Part shown: in pieces, positions 1-8,413 of the stretch | How positions within the stretch are numbered: the stretch's first letter is position 1 | Layout: each line of letters begins with the position of its first letter | Source: Ettlia oleoabundans | Taxonomy: Eukaryota; Chlorophyta; Chlorophyceae; Chlamydomonadales | Length of the DNA: 12,386 nucleotides | Direction: 5' to 3' | Assembly: GCA_019693395.1 (NCBI GenBank) | Contig: JAAMXP010001695.1 | Coordinates: forward strand, 1 to 12,386 | The notes under the pieces: generated by a model | Databases searched by the model: none | What the model was told of the DNA's origin: nothing | What the model saw: the letters and a program-made list of their open reading frames with translations, nothing else | Translations under genes and position numbers: made by a program

Positions 1-954
1 CCCTCCCTACTGATCCATCCAATGACCCATTGCGTGCCTGCCCTGCTGGATCAGCAGCCTTACAGCAGCATGCTGGCTTTTCAACCAAGCGTCAGCAACC
101 CACCTGACCTCTCATTAATCTGGCTCCAGCCTCCATTCCCTATACTGCCGGCTATTCCTCACATTGCTTGTATGGGCGTTTTCGTGACCTATCTCCAGGT
201 TTAGGGCCCAGCCCACATCACATCCTCTATACCCGGATCCACTCATAGAAGCGCCTTGCTGGCGTTGTGTTATACAGCGCTCTTTCCCGGTATGCCAGCC
301 ACCCAGCGCTCTTTCCCCGTGTGTGATACGGCGCTTCCATCCTTGCCGAACGTGCCTGTGCACCCCAGTGCTTTTTCGTGGCGTGTCAGTCACCCAGCCA
401 TCTTTCATGATGTGTCACCCAGGCAAGCCTTTTTATGGCGTATCCCCCAGTGCTGCCGCTTTTCACTAGCAGGCTTGTACCCACAGCTGCGGCCAGCCGT
501 TAACGCGCCATGAGGGCCATCAAATAGTGTGCAGACCGCACTGTCTTGTCTCAATTTTCCTTTCCAGTTTGGAACCCGGCTTTCCGCCACCTCTCAGCCC
601 ACGTGCCACTTCTGGGCTGTCACAGTTTTCTTCAAGCTCCTCTCAGGTTCGGCCATTGTGTTGGTCTTTGCCCACCTTTTTCCCTTGTGCATGCAGCAGG
701 CAGCATGCTGCTTGGCAAGCCGGCTGCCTCAACGGTGCGGGGCGGCTGTGTCAAGCCTGCTTGCCCACCCTTTTTCTGTGAACTTGCTTACCCTTGAACT
801 CCCGTACCTTGAACTCGGTGTCCACTTCTGATCGACGATAACCTTGTCCCCCGCCGCCTGCTTTCCTGGTTTGCTGCGTTTCGTCTTCGTTGTGCCTGTG
901 CCTTCCAACATGGGCGAGCTTGCTTTTCCAGCTGCCTAAATCTCCGCCCTTAAT
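1..954. other. Gene-poor pyrimidine-rich flank
   Basis: No convincing exon is visible on either strand. The open frames here are short, overlap one another and show no recognisable domain. The plus strand is rich in C and T and contains a degenerate short repeat (listed separately). Around 780-830 there is a small internal echo, with the words CCTTGAACTC appearing twice about 17 nt apart. The stretch could be intergenic, intronic, or the 3' region of a gene lying to the left of the window. Confidence 0.5.
255..480. repeat. Degenerate ~29-bp tandem repeat
   Basis: A word like CAGCGCTCTTTCCC followed by a GTGTG-type word recurs about seven times, near 275, 304, 330, 366, 395, 420 and 447. Spacing is mostly 25 to 34 nt. 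The two leftmost units are nearly identical over 14 nt and later units are increasingly diverged. This is an old minisatellite rather than a coding repeat, because the unit length varies and no frame is maintained. Confidence 0.55.
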
Positions 955-1000
955 GCACAGTAAGGTATAGTAAGTATATCAGCATAATAAAAACAAGACA
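955..1000 (+). promoter_or_regulatory. Possible promoter of the RING gene
   Basis: An AT-rich patch stands out from its GC-rich surroundings and contains TATA-like words near 974-979 and an A-rich run just before 1001. A related, diverged patch lies upstream of the second RING copy (9950-9995). This is a weak call because no transcription start can be read from sequence alone. Confidence 0.25.
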
Positions 1001-1162
1001 ATGGGTCAGGTATTTCTCCAGGAATTCGGCCGAGTATGGTTGGCGCATCAAAGTCGCAGACGTCGCCAGCGCAGCGCCCTCGAGTGTGTGTGCGGTTCAC
1101 ATATTGGCCCTTTGCAGCGCGTTGTTCATTACTCATCGCTTACGAAGCCGATGTTACGGCAA

Positions 1163-3362
1163 ATGGCGGCGCTGGAGCAGGTCCCTGCGCATGGCGCACA
1201 TGGTTGGGCTTGCCCGCGCTGCACCCTCGCCAACACTTCCAGTTCCCTCTTGTGTGAGGCGTGCGGATATCAGCGGCGCCGTTCCGCCACGAGACGCAAC
1301 AGCAGGCCGAGCAGCAACGGCAGTAGAGGGGTTGGTGAAGCCCTGGCCGGGTTCACGCTACGAGGTATGCTCGCCCCGGGAGGAATTGCTTACAAGTTGC
1401 TCTTACTGCCGCGCGACAGCGCGCCACTTGTCTCTTTCCGCCTTCGCCGTCGCCACCAGTCGCCACCAACCCGCTCCCGCTTGCCGCCTGCAGCCGCGAT
1501 TGCTGGAGCCGCGGGGCTGGCGCTGGGCCGTGCATCAACTCAAGGTGGCCTTCAGCGGGCAGCGTTGACCGCCTTGGCCGTGGCAGCGGTCCCAGTGGCA
1601 AATCTGCTGTTGGGACGCCTGCTGGGCCTACCGAGCAGCAGCGGCGGTGGCGCCGCCGCAGCTGCAGCAGCATCCCGCGGCAGCGGCAGCGGAGCCAGCC
1701 GCGAACATCGCCGCCGTCAGCTGCTGCATGCAGCGCAGCGTGCAACCAATGAAGCAGCGGCAGAGGGATCAATCTCAGAAGAGGAGCAGCAGCTACTGAG
1801 CCTGGTGATGCAGGTAGGGTTTGTGGGTTCTACTGCTGAAAGTGTAATGCAGGTAGGGCTTGTGGGTGGTGCCACCCAGAGTGCGATGCAGGTAGGGCTT
1901 GTGGGTGCTGTCCCCTCAGTGTCGTGGAGGTGGGGTTTGTGGGTGGTGCCACCCATACTGCGATGCAGCCAAGTCTTGTGGGTACTACCCATGGTTTTGC
2001 AATTAAAGTTTGTGGGTGGTAGAGTTTAGTGTAACCCTAGCACCCACAGCACCCTCAACTCCTGCTCCTGATGTGACTGTCTCATGTGTTTCTCTCTCAC
2101 CGCCCCGACCATGTTCAATCTTGTGTTTGTATTGACTGTACCGCAGCCGGCACAGAACCGTGCTGAGCGAGTGCGCATCATCGCCCGGGTGCTCGAGTGG
2201 CTGCAGCAGATGGAGGCAGCCCCCGGCCCAAGCAGTGAGCTGCTGCCTTCCTCTTTGGGGAGGAACCAGGCTTGCGGGAAGGGGCTCAGGCATGAGTTTG
2301 GGCAGGAGCCGGTGGGGGCGGGCCTAAGTTACCAGCGTTGTTTGGCTGGCCGCCTGTCAAACTGCCAAATCAGCACCTCATTTCCCACCATGCCGCCCCC
2401 ATCTGGCAGACCGTTGCGCCCTGTTAGTCCAGCCTAGTAGTGTGGGATCTCTTCCCCTACCGTTCGTTTTGCAGGCCGCTCCACCCAGCTAGTGTCAGCC
2501 CTGGTGGTGTATGAGCTTAACTCGCTGGTTGATGAGATGGACTACGAGGAGCTGCACCAGGCATTTGGCGGTACGTACATGCAGTACATTAGCAGTGCAG
2601 TTGCATTGTATTTACAATAGATACGCTGTGCAAAGTTTGGATCCGGTACATTTTCTGCAAGTCCTGTGTTTGCCACCGAGGATGTGCATTGCATGTGCTT
2701 TCAATGTGGGCTGGTGGTTTGGTTGTGCAGTTTGGCAGGTTTGTTCGGCCCGGCCTGCCTACAAGTCAAATTCGCAGCATTTGGTAGTACTGTCCCCGTC
2801 ACCTCGCCACGTGGCTTGCCTGCTTGTTATTACCCGCCTGCAGGCCACCCTCCCGCCAAGGGGCTTTCACAACAGCAAGTGGCGGCACTGCCGGCGGTGC
2901 GCTTGACTGCACAGGCCATTGGCAGCCTGCACAGCGCGACCTGCTGCGTGTGCCTGGAGTTGTTTCAAGCCGGAGAGACGGCCAGGCAAGCCACACGTAT
3001 ATATAACCTGGGTTATTAAGGATTTGCAAAGGTGGGGCATTACGCTCCATTTCCCTACACCGCTTGGCTGGAGTGCTACTGTGCCCGCTCACCTTCGCCA
3101 GCTACGGCCACTGCCCGCCTGCTGCAGGGTTTTGCCGGGCTGCAGCCACGCTTTCCATGCTGCCTGCTTGGACCCTTGGCTGCTCAGCAAGGCGGTGTGT
3201 CCCGTTTGCCGGTCACAAGTGGAGCCGCCGCCCTCGCAGCCCAGCACACCCAGTCAGGCTGCCGCTCTTCAGGCTGCAGACACACCTGCAGCCAGCCAGC
3301 AGGCACAGCAGGCAGCAAGCCAGGCACGGCAGACGCGGCAGCAGGCAGCAAGGCCAGCATAG
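1163..3362 (+). CDS. NZF/RanBP2 zinc finger plus RING-H2 E3 ubiquitin ligase (5 exons)
   Basis: Proposed exons are 1163-1813, 2147-2234, 2475-2570, 2844-2985 and 3128-3362. All junction phases agree and give 403 residues. Residues 15-34 form an NZF-type finger (W15, C17, C20, N24, C31, C34; W-x-C-x2-C-x3-N-x6-C-x2-C), a fold that often binds ubiquitin. Residues 132-156 form a hydrophobic stretch that might be a membrane helix, followed by Gly/Ala/Ser linkers. Residues 271-275 read MDYEEL-like, as upstream of BIG BROTHER-type RINGs. The RING-H2 ligands are C312, C315, C331, H333, H336, C339, C350 and C353, with the E2-contact W343. The C-terminal tail is Gln/Ala-rich. The 1163 start has an algal-type context (GCAAATGGCG); in-frame ATGs at 1001 and 1151 are alternatives. 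The expected role is transfer of ubiquitin from an E2 to an unknown substrate. Domain calls are strong; exon 1 boundaries are inferred. Confidence 0.8.
1808..2026 (+). repeat. 39-bp minisatellite carrying repeated splice donors
   Basis: Units begin at 1808, 1847, 1886, 1925 and 1964, each 39 nt apart, with a shorter last unit near 1997. The first three units contain ATGCAG followed by GTAGGG, a good splice donor, giving candidate exon ends at 1813, 1852 and 1891. Because 39 is a multiple of three, each donor leaves the same phase, and reading through a unit would add a 13-residue module beginning MQVG. Later units have lost the donor. The array sits at the exon 1/intron 1 boundary of the RING gene. 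Confidence 0.75.
2986..3127 (+). other. GC-AG intron splitting the RING domain
   Basis: The donor reads AG followed by GCAAGC and the acceptor is CTGCAG followed by G. Only this GC donor joins the first zinc-ligand pair (exon 4) to the second half of the RING (exon 5) in frame, giving [11 protein letters not shown] across the junction with phase 2 on both sides. The nearest GT candidate (near 2997) gives the wrong phase. The equivalent intron in the second copy (11007-11148) has the same GC donor. Confidence 0.75.
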
Positions 3363-4154
3363 CAGCAGGCCGAAGAAGCAGGGGGGAGCGTGGTGTGGGG
3401 CAAGCGTGAGAGCTGGTGCACCAGCCACTGCCATCGCCAGTTATCTGTGGCTTTCGCTCAAGGGTTTGGATGTGTATGAGTATCTTCCTAGCCTTGCATT
3501 GGGCTCCTCAGCGCTGCAACCATATTCCTGCCAATCAGTCGACAGGCAAAGCTCCCTTTGACCTCTCAGCTCCTCTCAGCTCTTGTACTCCTGCGCGGCA
3601 CGTTGGCTGGCTGCTTTTGTCCTCCCAGGGCTGCTTTTAGTGTACACAACTCACTTCTTATTGTTCTCCACACCACCGATAATCCTGTGTGTAGCGGGTT
3701 TGCACCCCGCCCACTCATGTCTGCTGCAAGCTGTAGTGCTCCCGCTGTCTCCTTTTGTTACAAATATAGGAATCCTCGCTGCGTCCTTGCCCCTGCCCCT
3801 TCTGTAGCTGTAAAGTGTACTTCCTAGCTTGTACCTTCCGCAACAGCTTGCACCACCTCACCCCGACACCGTGTTATGTGTTTATCGCTACTAAGCTGCT
3901 GCGACAACTGCATTGGTTGGGCTGCCTTACGGACAGACCATGGCCTACCTGACCTTCCACCGCCATACTACCGCGCCGCCCCTCCAAATTGTTCATCTCA
4001 ACATCCCCGCTGTGTGCTGTGTTTTTAATCCTTTCTGTAGCAATGCATCCTCCCCTGTTTCCTGTTTGGACGCTTCTGTCGTGGCAATCAGCGCAATCCC
4101 TGCAATTTTTTGCTCGTGTGAACTGAACCTTTAGACCATTACCCATCTAATGGC
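3363..4154 (+). other. 3' region of the RING gene, duplicated, non-coding
   Basis: This roughly 790-nt stretch follows the RING gene stop codon and is repeated at 11417-12179. It contains a TGTAA polyadenylation-type word. The open frame at 3913-4134 is also open in the other copy, but the differences between copies change amino acids freely and the product has no recognisable domain, so I treat it as non-coding. Confidence 0.55.
3809..3813 (+). terminator. TGTAA polyadenylation-type signal, RING copy 1
   Basis: TGTAA is the usual poly(A) signal of chlorophyte nuclear genes. This one lies about 450 nt after the stop codon, a normal 3' UTR length for these algae, and is kept in the second copy. 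Cleavage would be expected 10 to 20 nt downstream. Confidence 0.5.
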
Positions 4155-4900
4155 AGGTGGGAGATTATTCCCTGGTTGAGGGGCATACTTCAAGCTTCCC
4201 GCCCCAGCTGCACGAAGAAGGTTGCGGATCTTGCAAACTCGGGCAAATTGATCCACAGTATAACCACCACATTAGCAAACAGCCATGACAGTCATCAGTT
4301 GGCAAGTAGGGCACAGCATCAGAAAATGACGTGCAGCCGCAGCTGCCGAGATGGCCACCTGGTTGATCCCCTTGCCGTGCAGGGGGGCCGCTGGGAAGCA
4401 TTGCAGCAAAGATGGTTGGGCACACCGAGCCACCATAATTGGGAAGCCAATGAGGCACAATTGGCTGCACTGATGCCTGCTAGCCAAGCTTCAGTCCACT
4501 GCTCTGCACCTGCTCTGGGTGCTGCCTGGCCCGGTTCTCCCAATGTGACGGCATGACGCCTTGCAGTCGACAGCATCCCTGCTCACATCCAATGCTGCAT
4601 CCCACATCTGAAAGGATGTAAGCACCATGCCCCATGCAAGTGTCTTAACAAGCAAGCTGAGTAACGATATCAAAGGGGTGGCTGCGCATGCGGTACTGAA
4701 TGGCGGCCGTGCTGCCAAAGCTTCTAGGGAAGCACCTCAGCGGGCGTGAGTGATTGATCAGTGCATTGCTAGTCGCAATGGAGGGGAGGAACGGCTCAAA
4801 CCACTATACTCAGTGCTCTGCCAAAGGAGCAAACTTCAGGTCACAGCGGCGGTGTCGAAACCTGTATGCTAATCATAACTCATACAAGATAGGGATGGGA
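4155..4900. other. Stretch without recognisable genes
   Basis: I see no exon that I can support. Several 70- to 126-codon frames are open on both strands, but they overlap and contain no motif I could place. I looked in particular for transposase and reverse transcriptase motifs on the minus strand and found none that align convincingly. Confidence 0.4.
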
Positions 4901-4923
4901 GGTAGCCCACATCTGCATGAGCG

Positions 4924-4929
4924 TATATA
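4924..4929 (+). promoter_or_regulatory. Candidate TATA box
   Basis: TATATA lies in a locally GC-rich context about 260 nt upstream of the ATG at 5189. If used, it would give a leader of roughly 230 nt that includes the GC-rich hairpin at 4944-4970. The call rests on position and motif only. Confidence 0.3.
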
Positions 4930-4943
4930 GCTTAGGAGGCGGG

Positions 4944-4970
4944 CTCGCGCGCGGGGCGCGCTCGTGCGAG
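4944..4970 (+). other. GC-rich hairpin
   Basis: The outer stem pairs CTCGC (4944-4948) with GCGAG (4966-4970). The inner stem pairs GCGCG (4949-4953) with CGCGC (4957-4961). There is a GGG loop and a 4-nt bulge (4962-4965). It lies just after the candidate TATA box, so it could sit in the leader of the 5189 transcript. It may equally be a by-product of local CG-rich sequence. Confidence 0.45.
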
Positions 4971-5188
4971 GGTGCCCCGGAGGAATAGCTTTCTACATCC
5001 ACCCGATATAGCTTCAGGCCGAGCGACTGACACCCACCCACCCCCCGAAGCCCGGAAAGCAGCCAGTTTGCGCACTCCCTAGGTTTCCTTCCTCCGCTTT
5101 TGCACGCCTTTGAACCTCTTGAGGACCACAGGCAGGCTCCTAAAGCTTCCAGACCTATATTGAACAACTGCAGCACCACAAGTCCAAC

Positions 5189-5383
5189 ATGTCGGGGGCT
5201 GCCGCGCCGCCTACCGCTGCCACTGCCACCCTCACCTCCCTGCAGTCGCTGTGCAATTTTGTTATTAAACTAGATATAGTTCAGCTCGTTGTTATTAGCT
5301 TCTGTCTGTCCATTTGGCGGATTGGAGGTTTCTGTGAGTTTAGGGCATGGCGAAACGCCGCACATCCGGGCATGTCAGGGTAG
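5189..5383 (+). CDS. Possible short or partial gene, unknown protein
   Basis: The ATG at 5189 has a good algal start context (CCAACATGTC) and opens a 64-codon frame beginning MSGAAAPPTAATATLTSLQS. After residue 21 comes a hydrophobic stretch (VIKLDIVQLVVISFC) encoded by unusually AT-rich DNA. A strong donor (GTGAGT) at 5334 would end a first exon of 48 codons plus one base. I do not recognise the protein and cannot find a following exon with confidence. Splicing into the cupredoxin exon at 6134 is phase-compatible but would bypass a good signal peptide. It could be a truncated gene, an alternative 5' exon, or chance. Confidence 0.25.
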   Translation: MSGAAAPPTAATATLTSLQSLCNFVIKLDIVQLVVISFCLSIWRIGGFCEFRAWRNAAHPGMSG

Positions 5384-5700
5384 CACCACCCCTAGTGGAG
5401 GTGTGTTCTAACCCTGCCAGTGGATAGATCTAGGCCTGGTGAGTTAGCTGGTACCTCCCAGCGAGTTTTCCCGTCGTTTTAATGCCCTTTCCGAGATGTT
5501 GTCGAGATAGATTTGGGTCACCAGGCTGGACACCCACCCCCCCCCAGATGGTGCTGACGCTGTACTTCTGAGGTAGCCCTGCCCACGCGCAGCACGGCTT
5601 CTCGCGCTGCTCCTGAAAGATGCCGAACAGCCAGCAGTTTCCGTCCCGTGCAGCTGGTGCTTCTCAATTACCACTGTTGAGAAGCTCCCCCGGAAGCACA
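5384..5700. other. Upstream region of the cupredoxin gene
   Basis: No exon is apparent. It contains a C-run (near 5540) and pyrimidine-rich stretches. No clear TATA box is seen before the cupredoxin start at 5701, so the promoter is either TATA-less or lies further upstream. The frame open from 5620 runs into the cupredoxin ATG and would bury the signal peptide. Confidence 0.35.
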
Positions 5701-7690
5701 ATGGACTCCGGCTCCGCGGTCCTTGGGGTGGCGCTCCTGTTGGTGCTCGCCAGTTCTACGGCGGACGCTAAGCTATGTGAGATCTGTGCCCGGAGTAGCG
5801 AGCGGATCGGGCGGTGCCGGAGGGTTCAGAAAAGCCACCGGCCTTTCCACGGTCTGTGGTGCCCCTCCTTGCCACCAGCGCTCCCGCTGCAGTTCATGCC
5901 GCAAGGCAGCTGACCCGCGGCTGCAACGCTGCATATTGAACCATATACATCAAACTGGTGGCTTTGCCGCTGGCTCTGAATGCACCATAAACATTGGGGC
6001 GTAGCACGCTAGCACTTCTTTTGTTCCAATAGGCAAAGCTCCAGCCACCCTTCTGGTCCGGCAGCAGCTTGTCCACTTCCGCTGCACCACATGTCGACCT
6101 ATGCCTGCTATGCTTTCGAACTGCCCGCTGCAGGGACCGTCAGCTGGATGGTGCCGCAGCCCATGGTGAACAACAGGGCCACCCGCTTTCAGCAGATCTG
6201 CATCGGTGATACCGTCAAGTTCCAGTGGGGAAGCCGCCACGACCTGTGAGTGACCGGACTGTTTGCTACACCCGCACCCAAGCAACTATTCACAGCTTAG
6301 CAAGCTGCACAGCCTGGAATCTGTCCACAAGCTTAGCAAGCTGCACAGCCTGGAATCTGTCCCAAAGGCCCCTCCACAACCTTTGAATGGCACAAAGCGC
6401 TGGGCCTCCTTCAAACGTGCATGAACCGTACTTCGGCGGGGGATTAGGCTACAGCAGAGCGCGGGCTTTGCTAGTGCGGCCCTGCAGTGCGGCCGTGCAG
6501 TGCAAGGGCCGGCTGTTGTGAGATGTACGGTGCTTTAGAAGGGCAGAAAGCACAGGAAAAGCGGGTGTGCTTTGCCTTTTGTGTTTGCAGCCTGCCTGAC
6601 TGAAACGGAACTTGCGACAGAGACCACTTTGGTTCACCACCTCTCAAAGAGTGAAACTGTGCCCACATAAGCAGCAGCCGGCCAGAAGCAGTAGCTGACA
6701 GCGCAGCTTGCATCCTGCACCCGGGTGGTGTGGAAAGTTGGCGGCATGTGTGTGTTACAGAATGGCAGGGCTTCGGTCAAGGGCTGTTGGCTTATGTTGG
6801 TTGGGCCTTGGCTGGGGCCGGCAGCCATGCAGACCACAACATACCTGGTAACCACAACACCCATTTCAACAGCCCTAAAAGTCAACCACACCCAAGCTGC
6901 TGTTGTTCCGGAGAGGATCCTCTGCAGCTGGACCATCAGCTGTGCCGACCACGCATGCCACAGACGACTTTGCACACATGCAGTAGCATCCTATCGTACC
7001 ACTTCAACCTCACCTGCACCCAACCCATTGCTCCTCTCTTGCAGCTGGACCATGACTAGCAGCGCCTGCACCAAGCGCACCAATCTGGTCCCGGCCCGCA
7101 CCATGGGCTCCTATAGCAGGAGGTTCACAGTCGCCACCACAGTGCACTACGGTGTGTACTGCTTGATTTCTCTTCTGCTGTATCACTGCTATGTGTTGTT
7201 GCCATCAACTTGCAGTGCAAGTGTGCTTGCGTTGTTCATGTTCTTGTGTTGGGTGGATGACAGGGCGTATCCCCCGCCCCCTGGTGGCAGGGTATGTGGG
7301 GTGGACTGCTGAGCAGGCGGTTACATGCATCATGCCGAGCGGCTGGGTTTTAGTCTAATACACAGATTGTGGTCACAGGGTGGACAGAACTGCATGCTGG
7401 TTATGGTGTCCTGCTTAGGGTTCTGCGCATTCTAGGATCTGCTAGCCTCAGCTGGCACTCACTAGTGCATGATGTTTGGTATCTACCCCGGCCTGCACAG
7501 GCTGTAGAATCCTCCTTCTTTTGGAGGGGCCTATGTCGCAAGTTCCGTTGCGGTTAGGCAGATTGTAAACACAAAAAGCAAAAAAGCACCCATGGTCACG
7601 CATGCACACATGTGTGCAGGCTGCTTCGTGAACAACCACTGCAGCCAGGGACAGAAGCTGACCATCAAGGTGGTGAGGTGCATCGGATGA
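5701..7690 (+). CDS. Secreted phytocyanin-like cupredoxin (4 exons)
   Basis: Proposed exons are 5701-5776, 6134-6245, 7045-7151 and 7620-7690; phases agree and give 121 residues. Residues 1-23 are a signal peptide (hydrophobic VLGVALLLVLA core, cleavage after ADA). The mature part reads as a single cupredoxin domain: TVSWMV at 27-32, GDTVKFQWGSRHDL at 50-63, RFTVATTVHYG at 89-99, then CFVNNHCSQGQK. Copper ligands are H61, C100, H105 and Q110 (C-x4-H-x4-Q). Gln at the axial position is typical of stellacyanins, where most cupredoxins have Met. C71 and C106 fit the conserved phytocyanin disulphide. The likely role is electron transfer or copper binding outside the cell or in the cell wall; no redox partner is visible. 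The first acceptor is the least certain: 6033 and 6061-6067 are alternatives, but 6134 places the domain directly after the signal peptide. A donor near 7673 could extend the C-terminus. Confidence 0.8.
6294..6364 (+). repeat. Two-copy 36-bp tandem duplication in cupredoxin intron 2
   Basis: Units start at 6294 and 6330. Both contain AGCTTAGCAAGCTGCACAGC followed by CTGGAATCTGTCC, with essentially no mismatches, so the duplication is recent. Confidence 0.85.
6577..6619 (+). repeat. Inverted repeat, left arm (cupredoxin intron 2)
   Basis: This arm matches the reverse complement of 7534-7576 at 37 of 43 positions, counted by eye. The best-conserved part is AACGGAACTTGCGACA (6604-6619). Weaker similarity extends to about 6563 and 6627. 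It lies in intron 2, upstream of exon 3. Confidence 0.85.
6928..6966 (+). pseudogene. Exon-3-like segment inside intron 2
   Basis: After TCTGCAG the sequence runs CTGGACCATCAGCTGTGCC, which echoes the real exon 3 start at 7045 (after TTGCAG: CTGGACCATGACTAGC). In the same phase it would encode WTISCADHACHRR, compared with WTMTSSACTKR. The shared core, acceptor included, is 13 nt (GCAGCTGGACCAT). It could be a decayed duplicate of the exon start or a decoy acceptor. Confidence 0.35.
7534..7576 (-). repeat. Inverted repeat, right arm (cupredoxin intron 3)
   Basis: This is the partner of 6577-6619. It lies in intron 3 about 40 nt before exon 4, so the two arms bracket exon 3. Confidence 0.85.
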
Positions 7691-8413
7691 GTTGGTGAAA
7701 TGCAATCAACGGCGGCGCTGCCACCACCTGGATCGACTGCACGACATGCATGCTGCGCATGATTGACGTACCCCGCCCCTCCCCTGAAGGAGTACTGTCA
7801 GTATGGCTGTCCGTTATCCCTAAATCTAGCACCAACTCTATGTATAGGATGCGTGTTAAAAGCGCAACAAGCATGACAGCATGTCCCAAGGAAGAGGTGC
7901 ACTGTGGATGCACCCTACCTGCCTGTTTACCTTGACATGAAGCCCAACATTTGTTCCGCCGCGATTCTATCCAAGATTGCAACAGAAGCTGAGCTATCTA
8001 CCAAATTAGTTTGCGACAAGTACTCATGGGCTTGTTCTGTTTTGGTGCAACTCCCATCCCATGCCATTCATTATGTAAGCGTGTGGCTTTGTGCCCAGCA
8101 GCCCCTGCAGCACGCGGCAGGGGTGGAGGGTTTCCGCCTGGCCGCCTGTTGACCGTTGGAGTCTCAACGGCTGTAAGGTCGAACACTATCAGCTTACCAC
8201 CACATCTTCGAGAGATATCTTTTACCTTTGAATGGCAACAGGCATGCGAGAAGCCTCTGTCAACAACCGTGGCTTGCCAGCGGACGCTGGCTGGAAAGCG
8301 GGGCGGCAGTACTGATCAAGAGTTGGCGTTTCTCACGATTGCCTCGTGCATTTCGTAGATCGTCCGTTGAAGAAAACGATTCAACAGGCGCTGCGCACAT
8401 AGGCTTCAATCCC
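7691..8413. other. Between cupredoxin and Nudix genes
   Basis: No domain-bearing frame is seen. The first 480 nt may be the cupredoxin 3' UTR, ending near the TGTAA at 8172. The remainder would hold the promoter and leader of the Nudix-family gene. The frame open from 8228 continues into that gene, so an earlier start there is possible. Confidence 0.45.
8172..8176 (+). terminator. TGTAA polyadenylation-type signal, cupredoxin gene
   Basis: This is the first TGTAA after the proposed cupredoxin stop codon at 7688-7690, about 480 nt downstream. That fits chlorophyte 3' UTR lengths, but the word is short and could occur by chance. Confidence 0.35.

Larger units (their letters stand above)
955..4154 (+). 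repeat. Segmental duplication, copy 1 (direct)
   Basis: This block matches 9950-12179 in the same orientation. It begins at the shared word GCACAGTA (955 and 9950) and ends at the shared word CTAATGGC (4154 and 12179). It carries the whole RING-finger gene and its 3' region. Copy 1 has about 985 nt (roughly 1047-2030) that copy 2 lacks. Identity is near complete in the RING exons, roughly 95% by eye in intron 3, and lower in the first 90 nt and in the 3' flank. Confidence 0.9.

Noticed and set aside
1001..2029. A single 342-codon open frame as the complete gene
   Set aside because: Its end runs through the 39-bp minisatellite and intron 1. A donor at 1814 joins in frame to exons 2-5 that complete the RING, so only 1163-1813 (possibly from 1001 or 1151) is taken as exon 1.
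3913..4134. An open frame kept in both duplicated blocks (also 11897-12175)
   Set aside because: It is kept because the DNA is duplicated. Differences between copies are mostly amino-acid-changing, and it lies beyond the poly(A)-type signal.
4165..4718. Minus-strand frames that might be a transposase or reverse transcriptase remnant
   Set aside because: No catalytic motif or ordered set of conserved residues could be matched; the frames overlap and look like chance.
6725..7312. A 195-codon plus-strand open frame
   Set aside because: It reads through the end of intron 2, exon 3 and the start of intron 3 of the cupredoxin gene; only 7045-7151 is exon.
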